Origin: Aquimarina macrocephali JAMB N27
GTDB lineage: Bacteria; Bacteroidota; Bacteroidia; Flavobacteriales; Flavobacteriaceae
Reading direction: 5' to 3'
Length of the DNA stretch: 64,000 nt
NCBI RefSeq assembly: GCF_000520995.1
Contig: NZ_JACA01000003.1
Span: 248,001-312,000, forward strand
Part shown: positions 24,418 to 33,281 of the stretch, piece after piece
How positions within the stretch are numbered: the first letter of the stretch is position 1
Layout: each line of letters starts with the position of its first letter
Translations under genes and position numbers: made by a program
The notes under the pieces: generated by a model
Database searches by the model: none
The model's input: the letters and a program-made list of their open reading frames with translations, nothing else
What the model was told of the DNA's origin: nothing

Positions 24418-26730
24418 TTATCCTTTTACAGGTTTTGTTGTTTTTTTATTATTTAAATGTTTTGCATAAAATCCCATCATAGCTTTATACATCTCTATAG
24501 AGTTTTCTTCTTTACCAAAACCATGACCTTCATCATATTTTACCATATAAGGTACATCAAACCCCTTATCTCTTAAAGCTTTAACGATCTGATCTGATTC
24601 ATCTATATTTACTCTGGGGTCATTTGCTCCTTGCACTACAAATAGTGGTTTTTTAATTTTATCTATTTGATATACAGGAGACACTTCTTCCATGATAGCT
24701 TTTTCTTCGGCCACATCTTCATCATACCATATTTCTTTTATGATCTTTAAATAAGGTTTCCAATAAGGAGGAATGGTTTTCATAAAAGTAAACAAATTAG
24801 AAACTCCAACGTAATCTACACCACAAGTATACAAATCAGGAGTTTTAGTTAGTCCTCTCAACACAGCATATCCGCCATGACTCCCTCCATAGATAGCTAC
24901 TTTATCTTTATTTACCCAACCTTGATCGATTACATACTTTAATCCATCCTCTACATCGTCCATGGCTTTTCTTCCAATTTCTTTAAATCCTGACTCTAAG
25001 AACTCTCTTCCGTAACCCCCAGATATTCTAAAATTCACTTGCAAAGTTGCATATCCTCTACTAGCAAACAATTGAGCTTCTGGATTAAATCCCCATGAAT
25101 CACGAATACCTTGTGGTCCGCCATGTGGATTTACAATCAATGGAACTTTCTTTCCTTGTAATGCTTCTTTTGGTAAAGTGATATATCCATTTATAGTTAA
25201 GCCATCTCTACTTGTAAAAGTAATTGGACGCATTTCGGCCATATCTTTTTCCTTCAACTGTGGCATTAAGTTGTATAACAACTTAAATTCGCCAGTCTTG
25301 GTGTCGTAAGAATAATATACTCCATATAATTTATCACTTTGTAAGAAAATTAAATATTTATCTTCTTCATCCGTTTTATCTGCAATAGAGTATTGATGAT
25401 CTGGAAACTTCGTTGTAATTTTTGCGTGTAATTTCTTATAATAATCACTGACGGGTACAATTATACTCTTTTCTCCCTCATAAGAAAAGTAGTCTAACTC
25501 ATACCCTCTTTTTTTTGACACCGAAAGGCTAGACACATCATATTCATCGTTCGAGAAAATTTTCTTAATCACTTTATCTGCCTTAAGATCGTATAAATAA
25601 ATTTGAGATTTATCAGATTTCAGATTAGAAACCACATATGCATCATGAGGATTATCTGTAGCATAATCAAATCTCAGAATAGAAAATGTATCTTTCCAAT
25701 TTAACTGTTTAATGATTTCATATTTTCCTTCTTCCTTGGCATAATATAAATCAAAGTTTACTCCATCTCTTATTTTGGCATATCCTTTAAGGTTACCATC
25801 TTTATCAAAACTATATCCTGCAATTGGATTTGCGGCATCTTCATTTTTGAATAATTGTTTAATCTCACCAGTAACTATATTGATTTTATAAGGCTCAAAA
25901 ATTTGTTTGTTATTCTTGTTCATAGAAATGATCATATGATCTTCATCTTCTTTTAAACCTTCAAGAATATTTACCTGAACACCTTCAAAAGGAGTTAATT
26001 CTTTTTGATCTGATCCATCAATATTTGCAGCAAAGAGATGATAATCTTCATTTCCTCCTTTATCCATTACATAAACCAAACGGTTATTATTTGCCCAACC
26101 ATACCCTCGAATCAATTCTTCTTTTTCTTCAATAACACGAGTAACTTTGTTTGTGGCAATTTCTTTTACATATACATGATTCTTTTTATTATCATCTTTT
26201 TCTCTATAAGAAAGATATTTCCCGTTGGGAGAAAAGCGAAAAGTTCTGGCTTTAGGTTTGGCAAAATAATCTTCAACTGAATATTTATAATCCCCTTTAT
26301 CCAAATTACTTAATTCTACAAGAGCAGAATCTGTAGTAACCAATTCTGGGTTACCTGGTATAGTTTTTTCTGATTTTTCCATTTCTAGTGGTAGTTCCAT
26401 TCCGCCTTGATAAAAAGTTCCTGTAAGTTTTTTTGCATCGACAGTTGCTACATATTTAACTCCTGCTTGTTTTAATGCTAAAGTTAATTGATTGTTTTCA
26501 AAAAGTGCTGTATCCATAGGGATTCCTGTTGCTCCTTGAGATGGGCTATCCATTGTTGCTGCTAATGCCTCATTCGTTTTTTCTATATGAAATGCTAAAG
26601 GAATTTCTGCCCCCTGAACCGATAATTTCCCTTTCCAAGTTCCTGTAACTTCTTGTCCATACGACTGAGTAAAAGACATGCACAGTAACACGATAAAGGT
26701 GGTCCATACTTTTAATGATTTTGTTTTCAT
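24418..26730 (-). CDS. S9 family (prolyl-oligopeptidase-like) exported peptidase
   Basis: The 770-residue protein has a signal peptide (TFIVLLCMSFTQSYG). A small N-terminal domain (GTWKGKLSVQGAEIPLAF, about 30-130) is of the kind seen attached to secreted hydrolases in this phylum. A beta-propeller follows (about 150-490), then an alpha/beta-hydrolase domain with the nucleophile in YGGSHGGYAVL, Asp in GANDPRVNI and His in DEGHGFG. Enzymes of this family cut short peptides, often after proline or as acyl-peptide hydrolases. The periplasm is the likely site. It is monocistronic and converges on the MarR gene. Confidence 0.92.
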   Translation of the reverse strand: MKTKSLKVWTTFIVLLCMSFTQSYGQEVTGTWKGKLSVQGAEIPLAFHIEKTNEALAATMDSPSQGATGIPMDTALFENNQLTLALKQAGVKYVATVDAKKLTGTFYQGGMELPLEMEKSEKTIPGNPELVTTDSALVELSNLDKGDYKYSVEDYFAKPKARTFRFSPNGKYLSYREKDDNKKNHVYVKEIATNKVTRVIEEKEELIRGYGWANNNRLVYVMDKGGNEDYHLFAANIDGSDQKELTPFEGVQVNILEGLKEDEDHMIISMNKNNKQIFEPYKINIVTGEIKQLFKNEDAANPIAGYSFDKDGNLKGYAKIRDGVNFDLYYAKEEGKYEIIKQLNWKDTFSILRFDYATDNPHDAYVVSNLKSDKSQIYLYDLKADKVIKKIFSNDEYDVSSLSVSKKRGYELDYFSYEGEKSIIVPVSDYYKKLHAKITTKFPDHQYSIADKTDEEDKYLIFLQSDKLYGVYYSYDTKTGEFKLLYNLMPQLKEKDMAEMRPITFTSRDGLTINGYITLPKEALQGKKVPLIVNPHGGPQGIRDSWGFNPEAQLFASRGYATLQVNFRISGGYGREFLESGFKEIGRKAMDDVEDGLKYVIDQGWVNKDKVAIYGGSHGGYAVLRGLTKTPDLYTCGVDYVGVSNLFTFMKTIPPYWKPYLKIIKEIWYDEDVAEEKAIMEEVSPVYQIDKIKKPLFVVQGANDPRVNIDESDQIVKALRDKGFDVPYMVKYDEGHGFGKEENSIEMYKAMMGFYAKHLNNKKTTKPVKG

Positions 26731-26871
26731 TATGTGTTAGATTTTATTGATTAATTAAGAGTGTTTGTAAATAGTAAGTAACCTAATTCTACTTTTTGTT
26801 ACATCATTCATCATAAATTAGTCAAGTAGTTATTCATTTTTTCTGTAACCATTAATGTATTAGAGCGTCAT

Positions 26872-28548
26872 ATGGATAAATCAATCAAAACAAGTATTAT
26901 GATAACTACAAAACATAGACCAGGGATTATATTTTTGTTACTACTATTATGCATTGCTATACCACTAACTTCTTTTTCACAAAGTCTCGAAGAAAAATTT
27001 GATACTCTTCTACAAGAAAGATATAAACCAGATGGACCAGGAGCTACTGTTTTGGTAGCCAAACAGGGAAAAATCATTTACCATAAAGCTTTTGGGCTTG
27101 CTAATATAGAACTCCAAGTTCCTATGAAACCCAATAACGTTTTCGAAATAGGTTCTATCACAAAACAGTTTACTTCTGTTGCTATCCTAATGCTTATGGA
27201 ACAGGGTAAGCTTACCATCCAAGATGAAATTACCAAATTCATCCCAGACTATCCTACACATGGAAAAAAAATAACAATACATCACCTCTTAAATCATACT
27301 TCGGGGATTAAGAGCTATACCTCTATGAATTTATCAGAGATAGCTGCAAAAGATATGACTCCTACCGAGTTGATTAATTATTTTAAAAACGAACCTATGG
27401 ATTTTGATCCTGGTGAGAAATGGCTATATAATAACTCTGGATATATTATCCTGGGTTTTATAATCGAAAAAATTTCGGGGCAATCTTATGAAGATTTTGT
27501 AGAGCAAAATATTTTTACTCCTTTAGCGATGAATAATTCATATTACGGCAGTAAAAGAGAGGTAATCAAAAACAGAGCTTCGGGATATCAAACTCGAGAA
27601 GGATATGTTAATTCTGCATACCTAAGCATGACATTACCCTATGCCGCTGGTTCATTGATGAGTACCGTAGAAGATCTACATAAATGGCAAAATGCAGTTA
27701 ACACCAATGTCTTGGTTAAAGCAGAGACAATTAAAAAAGCATTTCAGAACACAACTCTAAACAACGGAAAACCTACTTATTATGGATATGGATGGAGTGT
27801 GAACGAGATCAAAGGAATACCCACAATTGAACATGGTGGAGGAATCTTTGGATATACATCTTATCAGATTTATATTCCCGAAGAAGATGTGCATGCAGCA
27901 ATATTAACCAACTGCAACTGCAATAGTCCTACAGATATTACAATTCGTATTGCGGCAATAGCAATAGACAAACCATATGGTAAAGAGAAAATAGCAGATG
28001 TTTCTGCCTCAGCATTAAAAAAATTAACTGGTGTATATGAATTCGAAGATGGTGCGGTAAGAAGTATTAGCTTAAAGGATGGTCAATTATACAGTCAAAG
28101 AGATGCTGGTAAAAAGTTTAAAATTTTTCCTAAAACAGAAAACACATTTTTCTTTGAGGATAGTTTTTCTGAAATCTTGTTTAATACAGATGGTAAAAAA
28201 CCAGAAGCTATTTTTAAAAACAGAGCTAAAGAATCTAAAGGTTTCAAAACAAACGCACCTATCCCTGCAGACAAAAAGGCAATTACTGTATCAGAAAACA
28301 TACTTAGCCAATATGTAGGTGTTTACCAGATTAAAGAAGGATTTAACCTTGCAATATCTTTAGAAAACGGACAGCTAATTTCACAAGCAACGGGTCAAAA
28401 AAGCTTTAAAATATACCCAGAAAGCGAAACTGTATTTTTTGTAAAAGAATTCTCTGCTTCTCTGGAGTTTATAAAAGAAAATAATAAGGTTGTTAGAGCT
28501 GTCCTTGAACAAGGAGGCAAAAAAACTCCTGCCAAACGTATGGATTAG
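26872..28548 (+). CDS. Beta-lactamase-family serine hydrolase (class C-like)
   Basis: The 558-residue exported protein has the hydrolase fold at about 40-360 with the serine-lysine motif in GSITKQFTSVA, YNNSGY as the Tyr-x-Asn motif and EHGGGIFGY as the third motif. Two repeats of a C-terminal beta domain follow (LTGVYEFEDGAVRSI and QYVGVYQIKEGFNLAI). Such proteins act as D-aminopeptidases, esterases or peptidoglycan-related enzymes more often than as true beta-lactamases. A second possible start at 26899 would give a shorter, more typical signal peptide and is equally plausible. It is divergent from the S9 peptidase gene. A decayed relative is present at 52088-52461. Confidence 0.9.
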   Translation: MDKSIKTSIMITTKHRPGIIFLLLLLCIAIPLTSFSQSLEEKFDTLLQERYKPDGPGATVLVAKQGKIIYHKAFGLANIELQVPMKPNNVFEIGSITKQFTSVAILMLMEQGKLTIQDEITKFIPDYPTHGKKITIHHLLNHTSGIKSYTSMNLSEIAAKDMTPTELINYFKNEPMDFDPGEKWLYNNSGYIILGFIIEKISGQSYEDFVEQNIFTPLAMNNSYYGSKREVIKNRASGYQTREGYVNSAYLSMTLPYAAGSLMSTVEDLHKWQNAVNTNVLVKAETIKKAFQNTTLNNGKPTYYGYGWSVNEIKGIPTIEHGGGIFGYTSYQIYIPEEDVHAAILTNCNCNSPTDITIRIAAIAIDKPYGKEKIADVSASALKKLTGVYEFEDGAVRSISLKDGQLYSQRDAGKKFKIFPKTENTFFFEDSFSEILFNTDGKKPEAIFKNRAKESKGFKTNAPIPADKKAITVSENILSQYVGVYQIKEGFNLAISLENGQLISQATGQKSFKIYPESETVFFVKEFSASLEFIKENNKVVRAVLEQGGKKTPAKRMD

Positions 28549-28651
28549 TTTTATATAAAGTTAGCATATCTTCTGTTACATTTTTCATAAAAACTGTTTT
28601 TTGAAGTATTGGTTTTAGTAATTTTAATACTTGTAACACAAATTATTATTT

Positions 28652-29506
28652 ATGAAAAACCTATGGATTTTTATTATGGCTATTATCATTTCAAGCTGTG
28701 GCAACAATAAAAAGCAAGAAAATCAAACTACAGATGCTACAGATAACAAAACTGAAAAGATTCCAGTAGAACCAGGTGGTGGTATGGGGGATGGTGCTGT
28801 ATCCATTATGGATCATCATATTAAAAACATTGAGAAAGCGCATAAAAAAGCTGACTTCCTAAAACATAAAGCAGTAAGCTTTAGCATTGCTATTTCCTTT
28901 GGCGGTAAATTACGTCTGGATGGTAAAATTACCATGTTAACCAATTCAACAAAAATTAGAATCGACAAAAAAGACGAGAGTAAATTGATCTATACTGGCG
29001 AAAAAGTTTTTTTGTATCCAGAAGATGCAAACGATAAAGGAGCTCGTTTCGATATCTTTACCTGGACTTATTTCTTCGGAATGCCATATAAGCTAAATGA
29101 TCCTGGCAGCAAATTAGAGCTTGAAAATATGAGAGCTTTAAACGAAGTAGAATATCAAACAGCTAGGCTTACTTTTGAAAAAAATATTGGTGATTCACCC
29201 GATGATTGGTATATTATTTATACAGATCCCAAAGACCACACCTTACAAGCGACGGTCTATATTGTTACATTTGGAAGCAAAGGCGATATTACTAAGGCAG
29301 AAGATGATCCACATATTATACAATATCAGGATTTTAAAACTGTAGAAGGAATCCCATTTGCTACTAAGTGGAAGTTTTATGGTTGGACCGAAGAAAAAGG
29401 AATAACCAATGAATTGGGAGAAGCGATTATTACAGATATTACTTTTCTAGAAGACGAAGGTTCTATTTTTGAGACTCCCGATAATGCTAAAGAGATAAAG
29501 TTTTAA
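28652..29506 (+). CDS. DUF6503-like lipoprotein
   Basis: The 284-residue product starts with a lipoprotein signal (WIFIMAIIISSCGNN) and a Thr/Asp/Lys-rich linker. A domain follows that resembles LolA-type lipoprotein carriers or the Bacteroidota DUF6503 family: KAVSFSIAISFGGKLRLDGK, FLYPEDANDKGARFDIFTW and DDWYIIYTDPKDHTLQA. Binding of a hydrophobic ligand at the envelope is a reasonable inference, but the DUF label is from memory. It lies 103 bases after the serine hydrolase gene on the same strand and is closed by a strong terminator. Confidence 0.72.
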   Translation: MKNLWIFIMAIIISSCGNNKKQENQTTDATDNKTEKIPVEPGGGMGDGAVSIMDHHIKNIEKAHKKADFLKHKAVSFSIAISFGGKLRLDGKITMLTNSTKIRIDKKDESKLIYTGEKVFLYPEDANDKGARFDIFTWTYFFGMPYKLNDPGSKLELENMRALNEVEYQTARLTFEKNIGDSPDDWYIIYTDPKDHTLQATVYIVTFGSKGDITKAEDDPHIIQYQDFKTVEGIPFATKWKFYGWTEEKGITNELGEAIITDITFLEDEGSIFETPDNAKEIKF

Positions 29507-29521
29507 TATAGCTTGAATATT

Positions 29522-29557
29522 AAAAATTCCTCCAGAACAAGTTCTGGAGGAATTTAC
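29522..29557. terminator. Bidirectional terminator
   Basis: The near-perfect stem AAATTCCTCCAGAAC / GTTCTGGAGGAATTT has a two-base AA spacer. It lies between the convergent ends of the lipoprotein and astacin genes. Confidence 0.88.
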
Positions 29558-29587
29558 TTTTATACTACTCTTTTATAAAAATGCAGT

Positions 29588-30646
29588 TTAATTTTTTGCT
29601 ACATCATTAAGATGTGGCACATCTTGAGTACTTGATGATTTTGATGAACTACATTGTCCTATTCGAGTCCAACTACTAGAAGTTCTTTCATACAAATATC
29701 CTCTATATGTTACACGATCTCCTACCTGGTAATTTTGCGAACTAGACCAAGGAGCCACTCCATCACAAATATCATTTCCGCCACCACCAGGGTACATCGT
29801 TTTTATTCCAGCGATATCTCCGCTAGAAAGCCCATTCCTTTGTGCATTATATGTAGATCCATTTTTTTTCACAATAGTAGGTTGCCCATTTGCAGAAAAA
29901 GCATAAGAACCGTATAACATGATCGAATTAAAATCTAACGAATTAGTATACTCATCACCATCATATCCTTGTTGAGAATACGTCTTAAAATTGAAGTCTC
30001 TATTAGCTTGTATATTCTGAAAATTGATTGTGATATACTGATCTCTGTCTTTTCTGCTTTGCTCATGCCATAACCCAACAGCATGACCTATTTCATGAAT
30101 TGTATTCCCTGTAGAGCATCCATTTGCCAGATTGATATTTTGTCTTCTTCCTGTGCGACCTACAGAAGATGAACAACCACCACCTGTTCTAAAATAGATA
30201 TAAGCAGTCTGGTTTGTTCTTTTTACAAATTTAAGACTGGTATTTGCTTCCCAATGCGCAATCGCATTAGTTACCCTTGCTTGATTTGGTAAACTACTTT
30301 GTATTTCATAATACACTGTATTGTTTGGCCACCTACTCCCGGTACGCCCTGTACTTTTACCATTTTTTGATGATATCATATCATCAGGAATAACATGCAT
30401 ATCACCCCCCATAATAAATTCACCATTAATTTTTTCGACTTCAACAGATTGCCCATTGAGTTGAATAGTGACGACTTCTCCTTTTTGACCAGGATAAGCT
30501 TGTTCCTGTAAGAGTCTTTTTTCGACTGTTGTCTGGTTTTCTAATTGTTCGTGAGAATTGTCCTGATCATTCTCGCATGACGTGAAAGTTGTGCACGCAG
30601 CGAATGCTAAAGCACCTAGTAAGGTGCTCTTAAAAACTGTTTTCAT
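29588..30646 (-). CDS. Astacin-like zinc metallopeptidase (M12A) with chitin-binding-like tail
   Basis: The 352-residue lipoprotein has lipobox Cys in TTFTSCENDQ and a propeptide-like region to about 95. The catalytic domain carries the zinc site HEIGHAVGLWHEQSR, followed by the met-turn SIMLYG, the hallmark of astacins (flavastacin group). A small aromatic domain at about 293-335 (APWSSSQNYQVGDRVTYRG, YERTSSSWTRIGQC) matches type 3 chitin-binding / CBM5-12 modules. The tail is Ser-rich. It would digest external protein, perhaps attached to polysaccharide or cuticle, from the cell surface. It is divergent from the gene at 30846. Confidence 0.92.
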   Translation of the reverse strand: MKTVFKSTLLGALAFAACTTFTSCENDQDNSHEQLENQTTVEKRLLQEQAYPGQKGEVVTIQLNGQSVEVEKINGEFIMGGDMHVIPDDMISSKNGKSTGRTGSRWPNNTVYYEIQSSLPNQARVTNAIAHWEANTSLKFVKRTNQTAYIYFRTGGGCSSSVGRTGRRQNINLANGCSTGNTIHEIGHAVGLWHEQSRKDRDQYITINFQNIQANRDFNFKTYSQQGYDGDEYTNSLDFNSIMLYGSYAFSANGQPTIVKKNGSTYNAQRNGLSSGDIAGIKTMYPGGGGNDICDGVAPWSSSQNYQVGDRVTYRGYLYERTSSSWTRIGQCSSSKSSSTQDVPHLNDVAKN

Positions 30647-30845
30647 AATTAATATTTTTAAGTTTGTGTTATAAGTTTAACTATGATTTTCTCGTTTTTA
30701 TTGTTCTGTAATAAATAATAATTATAAGTAATTAAATCTACATAAAGAACTGATGTTTATCAACTTCCAAAACATCTTACATATAAAATGACAGGTTTTT
30801 TTTGTATCTTTAAAAGACACAAGTTTTGTTCTAAAATTTATTCTC

Positions 30846-31307
30846 ATGACACCACTCTTCAAAAAATTACAATTACCGTTCTCACTAGATGAGATATTGA
30901 TTCTTAATGAACCCGAAGGGTTTTGTGAAGACCTTGATTGCCTTAAAGGTGTAAATGTTAAAGAATCCTTGATTCAGGTATCAGAAGTTGATTTTGCCGT
31001 TATATTTGTTACCGAAAAGAAGCAAATAGAAAATCGTATAGAAACCGTATATCCAAAACTAGTAGGAGATGCAATACTTTGGTTTGCATACCCCAAAAAA
31101 AGTTCTAAAAAATATACTTCAGAAATTAATAGAGATTACGGTTGGGGAGTTCTTGGAGATTATAACCTCGAGGTCGTAAATCAAGTTTCTATTAATACCG
31201 ATTGGAATGCTCTTCGTTTTAGAAAGATAAGTTTTATTAGAATGATGGGTGGCAACAAAAATCATGCACTAAGCAAAGCTGGAAAAGAGAAAACTACTGA
31301 GATTTAA
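30846..31307 (+). CDS. DUF3052-like protein
   Basis: The 153-residue soluble protein is not firmly recognised. The segment DAILWFAYPKKSSK followed by WNALRFRKI resembles the core of DUF3052 family proteins, which have no known biochemical role. A domain of alternating strands and helices is likely, with a basic C-terminus (GGNKNHALSKAGKEK). Its stop overlaps the start of the following DoxX-like gene by one base (TAATG), so the two are translationally coupled and probably act together. Confidence 0.6.
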   Translation: MTPLFKKLQLPFSLDEILILNEPEGFCEDLDCLKGVNVKESLIQVSEVDFAVIFVTEKKQIENRIETVYPKLVGDAILWFAYPKKSSKKYTSEINRDYGWGVLGDYNLEVVNQVSINTDWNALRFRKISFIRMMGGNKNHALSKAGKEKTTEI

Positions 31308-31654
31308 TGAGTTGGCATTTATATATTTTATCATTCATTTTTGGTATTGCAGGAGTTTTTCATCTAATCCGTCCTAAGGCATTCATGAGAATAATGCCAT
31401 TGTATATTCCTTACCATAAGCTATTGGTATATTTAAGCGGTATTGCAGAAATTTTTGTAAGTCTTGGTCTGTTATTTACCCCAACCAGAACATTTTCTGC
31501 ATGGAGTATAATTTTTATGCTTATTCTATTTTTCCCGGTTCATATACATATGCTTGTACATGAAAAAGCTAGTTTAAATTTTCCGAAATTTGTTTTAGTT
31601 ACTAGATTATTACTCCAATTCGGTTTGATCTATTGGACATATCTTTACCTTTAA
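31307..31654 (+). CDS. DoxX-like small membrane protein
   Basis: The 115-residue protein has four hydrophobic helices and the DoxX/DoxD-type pattern (ILSFIFGIAGVFHLIRPKAF, VYLSGIAEIFVSLGLLFTP, HIHMLVHEKAS). Members are associated with quinol/thiosulfate or redox chemistry, but most have no proven activity. Translation is coupled to the upstream DUF3052-like gene through TAATG. It is followed by a terminator at 31694. Confidence 0.8.
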   Translation: MSWHLYILSFIFGIAGVFHLIRPKAFMRIMPLYIPYHKLLVYLSGIAEIFVSLGLLFTPTRTFSAWSIIFMLILFFPVHIHMLVHEKASLNFPKFVLVTRLLLQFGLIYWTYLYL

Positions 31655-31693
31655 TTTTTTTGTTCACTTCAAAATGTTATCTATACTTCATCA

Positions 31694-31727
31694 AAAAAAC
31701 CCTTACATTACTGTAAGGGCGCTTTTA
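31694..31727 (+). terminator. Terminator after DoxX-like gene
   Basis: The stem CCCTTACA / TGTAAGGG has a TTAC loop followed by CGCTTTT; the 5' side is an A run. It lies 45 bases past the stop at 31654. Confidence 0.75.
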
Positions 31728-31751
31728 ACATCAAACAAAATTAACTTATGA

Positions 31752-31776
31752 AAAAAACCTCTCTGCAAAGAGGCAG
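31752..31776 (-). terminator. Possible terminator of the minus-strand DoxX-like gene
   Basis: A short stem CCTCT / AGAGG is followed on the minus strand by seven T residues, 15 bases past the stop codon at 31791. The stem is only five to six pairs, so confidence is moderate. Confidence 0.5.
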
Positions 31777-31790
31777 CTATTTTTTATATC

Positions 31791-32207
31791 TTATGATATG
31801 ACTTGGTATGAATCTTCATCATAGTTTATAGAGTTCATGTCATAATTATCTTTCTTTAATAGTACTATAGCAATACCACAAAAAACAAGATGAGCAAATG
31901 CAAAAAGTAGGCAATCTGCATCAACTAAAAACAAAGTGAAAAAAGTAAATAGTATGATGACAGTGATTAAAGCTTTTCTGATGAAAATCCCTAAAATCAA
32001 GAACATTCCTATTACAAATTCCTCAAAAGGTACTAATGGAGCAAGGGTTTCTATAAATGCTATATTAAATACTGTAACATTACCAAAATATATATCTAGC
32101 CTTTCTAAAAACTCAGAATACCTAATTACATTATAAGTACCGCTCAACACCAGCAATACTCCAAATACCACTCTAGTGAGATGATATAAATAAATTCTAA
32201 TTTTCAT
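31791..32207 (-). CDS. DoxX-like / MauE-like membrane protein
   Basis: The protein of about 138 residues has four membrane helices (VVFGVLLVLSGTYNVIRYS, FEEFVIGMFLILGIFI, ALITVIILFTFFTLFL, LFAFAHLVFCGIAIVLL). Pattern and length fit the DoxX/MauE superfamily of small membrane proteins linked to disulfide or quinone chemistry; a Cys lies in VDADCLLFA. ATG 32207 is preferred over the upstream start at 32237 because a -7 box lies between 32235 and 32242. It converges on another DoxX-like gene and is divergent from an AraC-type regulator that may control it. Confidence 0.75.
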   Translation of the reverse strand: MKIRIYLYHLTRVVFGVLLVLSGTYNVIRYSEFLERLDIYFGNVTVFNIAFIETLAPLVPFEEFVIGMFLILGIFIRKALITVIILFTFFTLFLVDADCLLFAFAHLVFCGIAIVLLKKDNYDMNSINYDEDSYQVIS

Positions 32208-32234
32208 GATAGATTTGTGTGTAATTTTGAGCGG

Positions 32235-32242
32235 CAAATTTA
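32235..32242 (-). promoter_or_regulatory. -7 promoter box of the minus-strand DoxX-like gene
   Basis: TAAATTTG on the minus strand matches TAnnTTTG, 27 bases before ATG 32207. It excludes the longer frame start at 32237. Confidence 0.55.
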
Positions 32243-32380
32243 AATCTTACCATGATTCTGATTCTTGTATAATTTTGTATATAACTTGTATAAAAATCGA
32301 TGTAATCGATTAATTATCAACACAATCAAATGTATTTAACCAAAAATACTTGTGCAAAAGAATTCCTGTTTTATTGATTT

Positions 32381-32388
32381 TATTTTTG
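32381..32388 (+). promoter_or_regulatory. -7 promoter box of the AraC-type gene
   Basis: TATTTTTG is an exact TAnnTTTG match 27 bases before ATG 32416. An inverted repeat AATCGAT-GTA-ATCGATT (about 32297-32313) lies upstream, between the two divergent promoters, and is a candidate regulator site. Confidence 0.5.
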
Positions 32389-32415
32389 TAACTTTAAAAT
32401 GTTAAAGAATTGTTT

Positions 32416-33273
32416 ATGAACCGTTATACCTTGAATGAGACTTTTGTAGTACATCAATATGCTATTGATGAATGGGAAGCGGAACCTCATAATCATAATT
32501 ATTTTGAAATAATTTTTATTGAAAAAGGAAATGGGTATCACACCATTAATGATATACGTTTTCCTTATAAAGAAAACAATATCTTTTTACTTGCACCAGA
32601 AGATACTCATCACTTCGAAATTGAAAAACGCACTAATTTTACTTATTTCAAGTTCACAGAACTTTTATTTTCTAGTAAAGTCAATCTTCCTGACAGGAAA
32701 TATTGGCTACAACGTATTGAGCAATTATTACACCAACCCAATATTATACCAGGAGATGTAATTTCTCATGAAGAAGATCGAAGTATTATTTGGGATATTC
32801 ATAATGTTGTCTTAGAAGAATTTAAAAATGAGAAAGTATATTATCAAGAAATCATTTCTAATGCGATAAGTACTATCCTAAGTATAATAGTTCGTAATAT
32901 CTCTGAAAAATATAATTCACATCAAAAAAAGATGCTTGTTTCTCACAATAAAATAGATTCGATCTTGAGTCATATTAGACAACATGTTTATGACAATGAT
33001 CTGACCAAGATTAATTTTTTGGCAAATAAATTTAATATGTCTCAGAGTTCAATTAGCACATATTTTAAGAGAAAAACGGGAGAATCTATACATCAGTACG
33101 TTACAAAGTACAAAATGAAATTGGTAGAGTATCGCTTACAACACACCGAATTTACTATTGCAGAAATTGCATATCAATTGGGATATACAGATGAGAGTCA
33201 CCTCACCAAAACTTTTAAAAAGCATTTTTCGATGTCTCCCAAACAATACCGTAACGAGATTTCTATTAGTTAA
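32416..33273 (+). CDS. AraC-family transcriptional regulator
   Basis: The protein of about 285 residues has an N-terminal cupin-type sensing domain (PHNHNYFEIIFIEKGNGYH, LAPEDTHHFEI) and a C-terminal double helix-turn-helix at about 185-283 (INFLANKFNMSQSSISTYFK, TIAEIAYQLGYTDESHLTKTFKKHF). The latter matches the AraC signature well. The inducer is unknown. ATG 32416 is used rather than the TTG six bases upstream. It is divergent from a DoxX-like gene, which is the likeliest target by position. Confidence 0.9.
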   Translation: MNRYTLNETFVVHQYAIDEWEAEPHNHNYFEIIFIEKGNGYHTINDIRFPYKENNIFLLAPEDTHHFEIEKRTNFTYFKFTELLFSSKVNLPDRKYWLQRIEQLLHQPNIIPGDVISHEEDRSIIWDIHNVVLEEFKNEKVYYQEIISNAISTILSIIVRNISEKYNSHQKKMLVSHNKIDSILSHIRQHVYDNDLTKINFLANKFNMSQSSISTYFKRKTGESIHQYVTKYKMKLVEYRLQHTEFTIAEIAYQLGYTDESHLTKTFKKHFSMSPKQYRNEISIS

Positions 33274-33281
33274 TAGTAGTA

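Noticed and set aside
31752..31776. Strong terminator
   Set aside because: Stem is only five to six pairs, so it is listed with moderate confidence rather than as certain.
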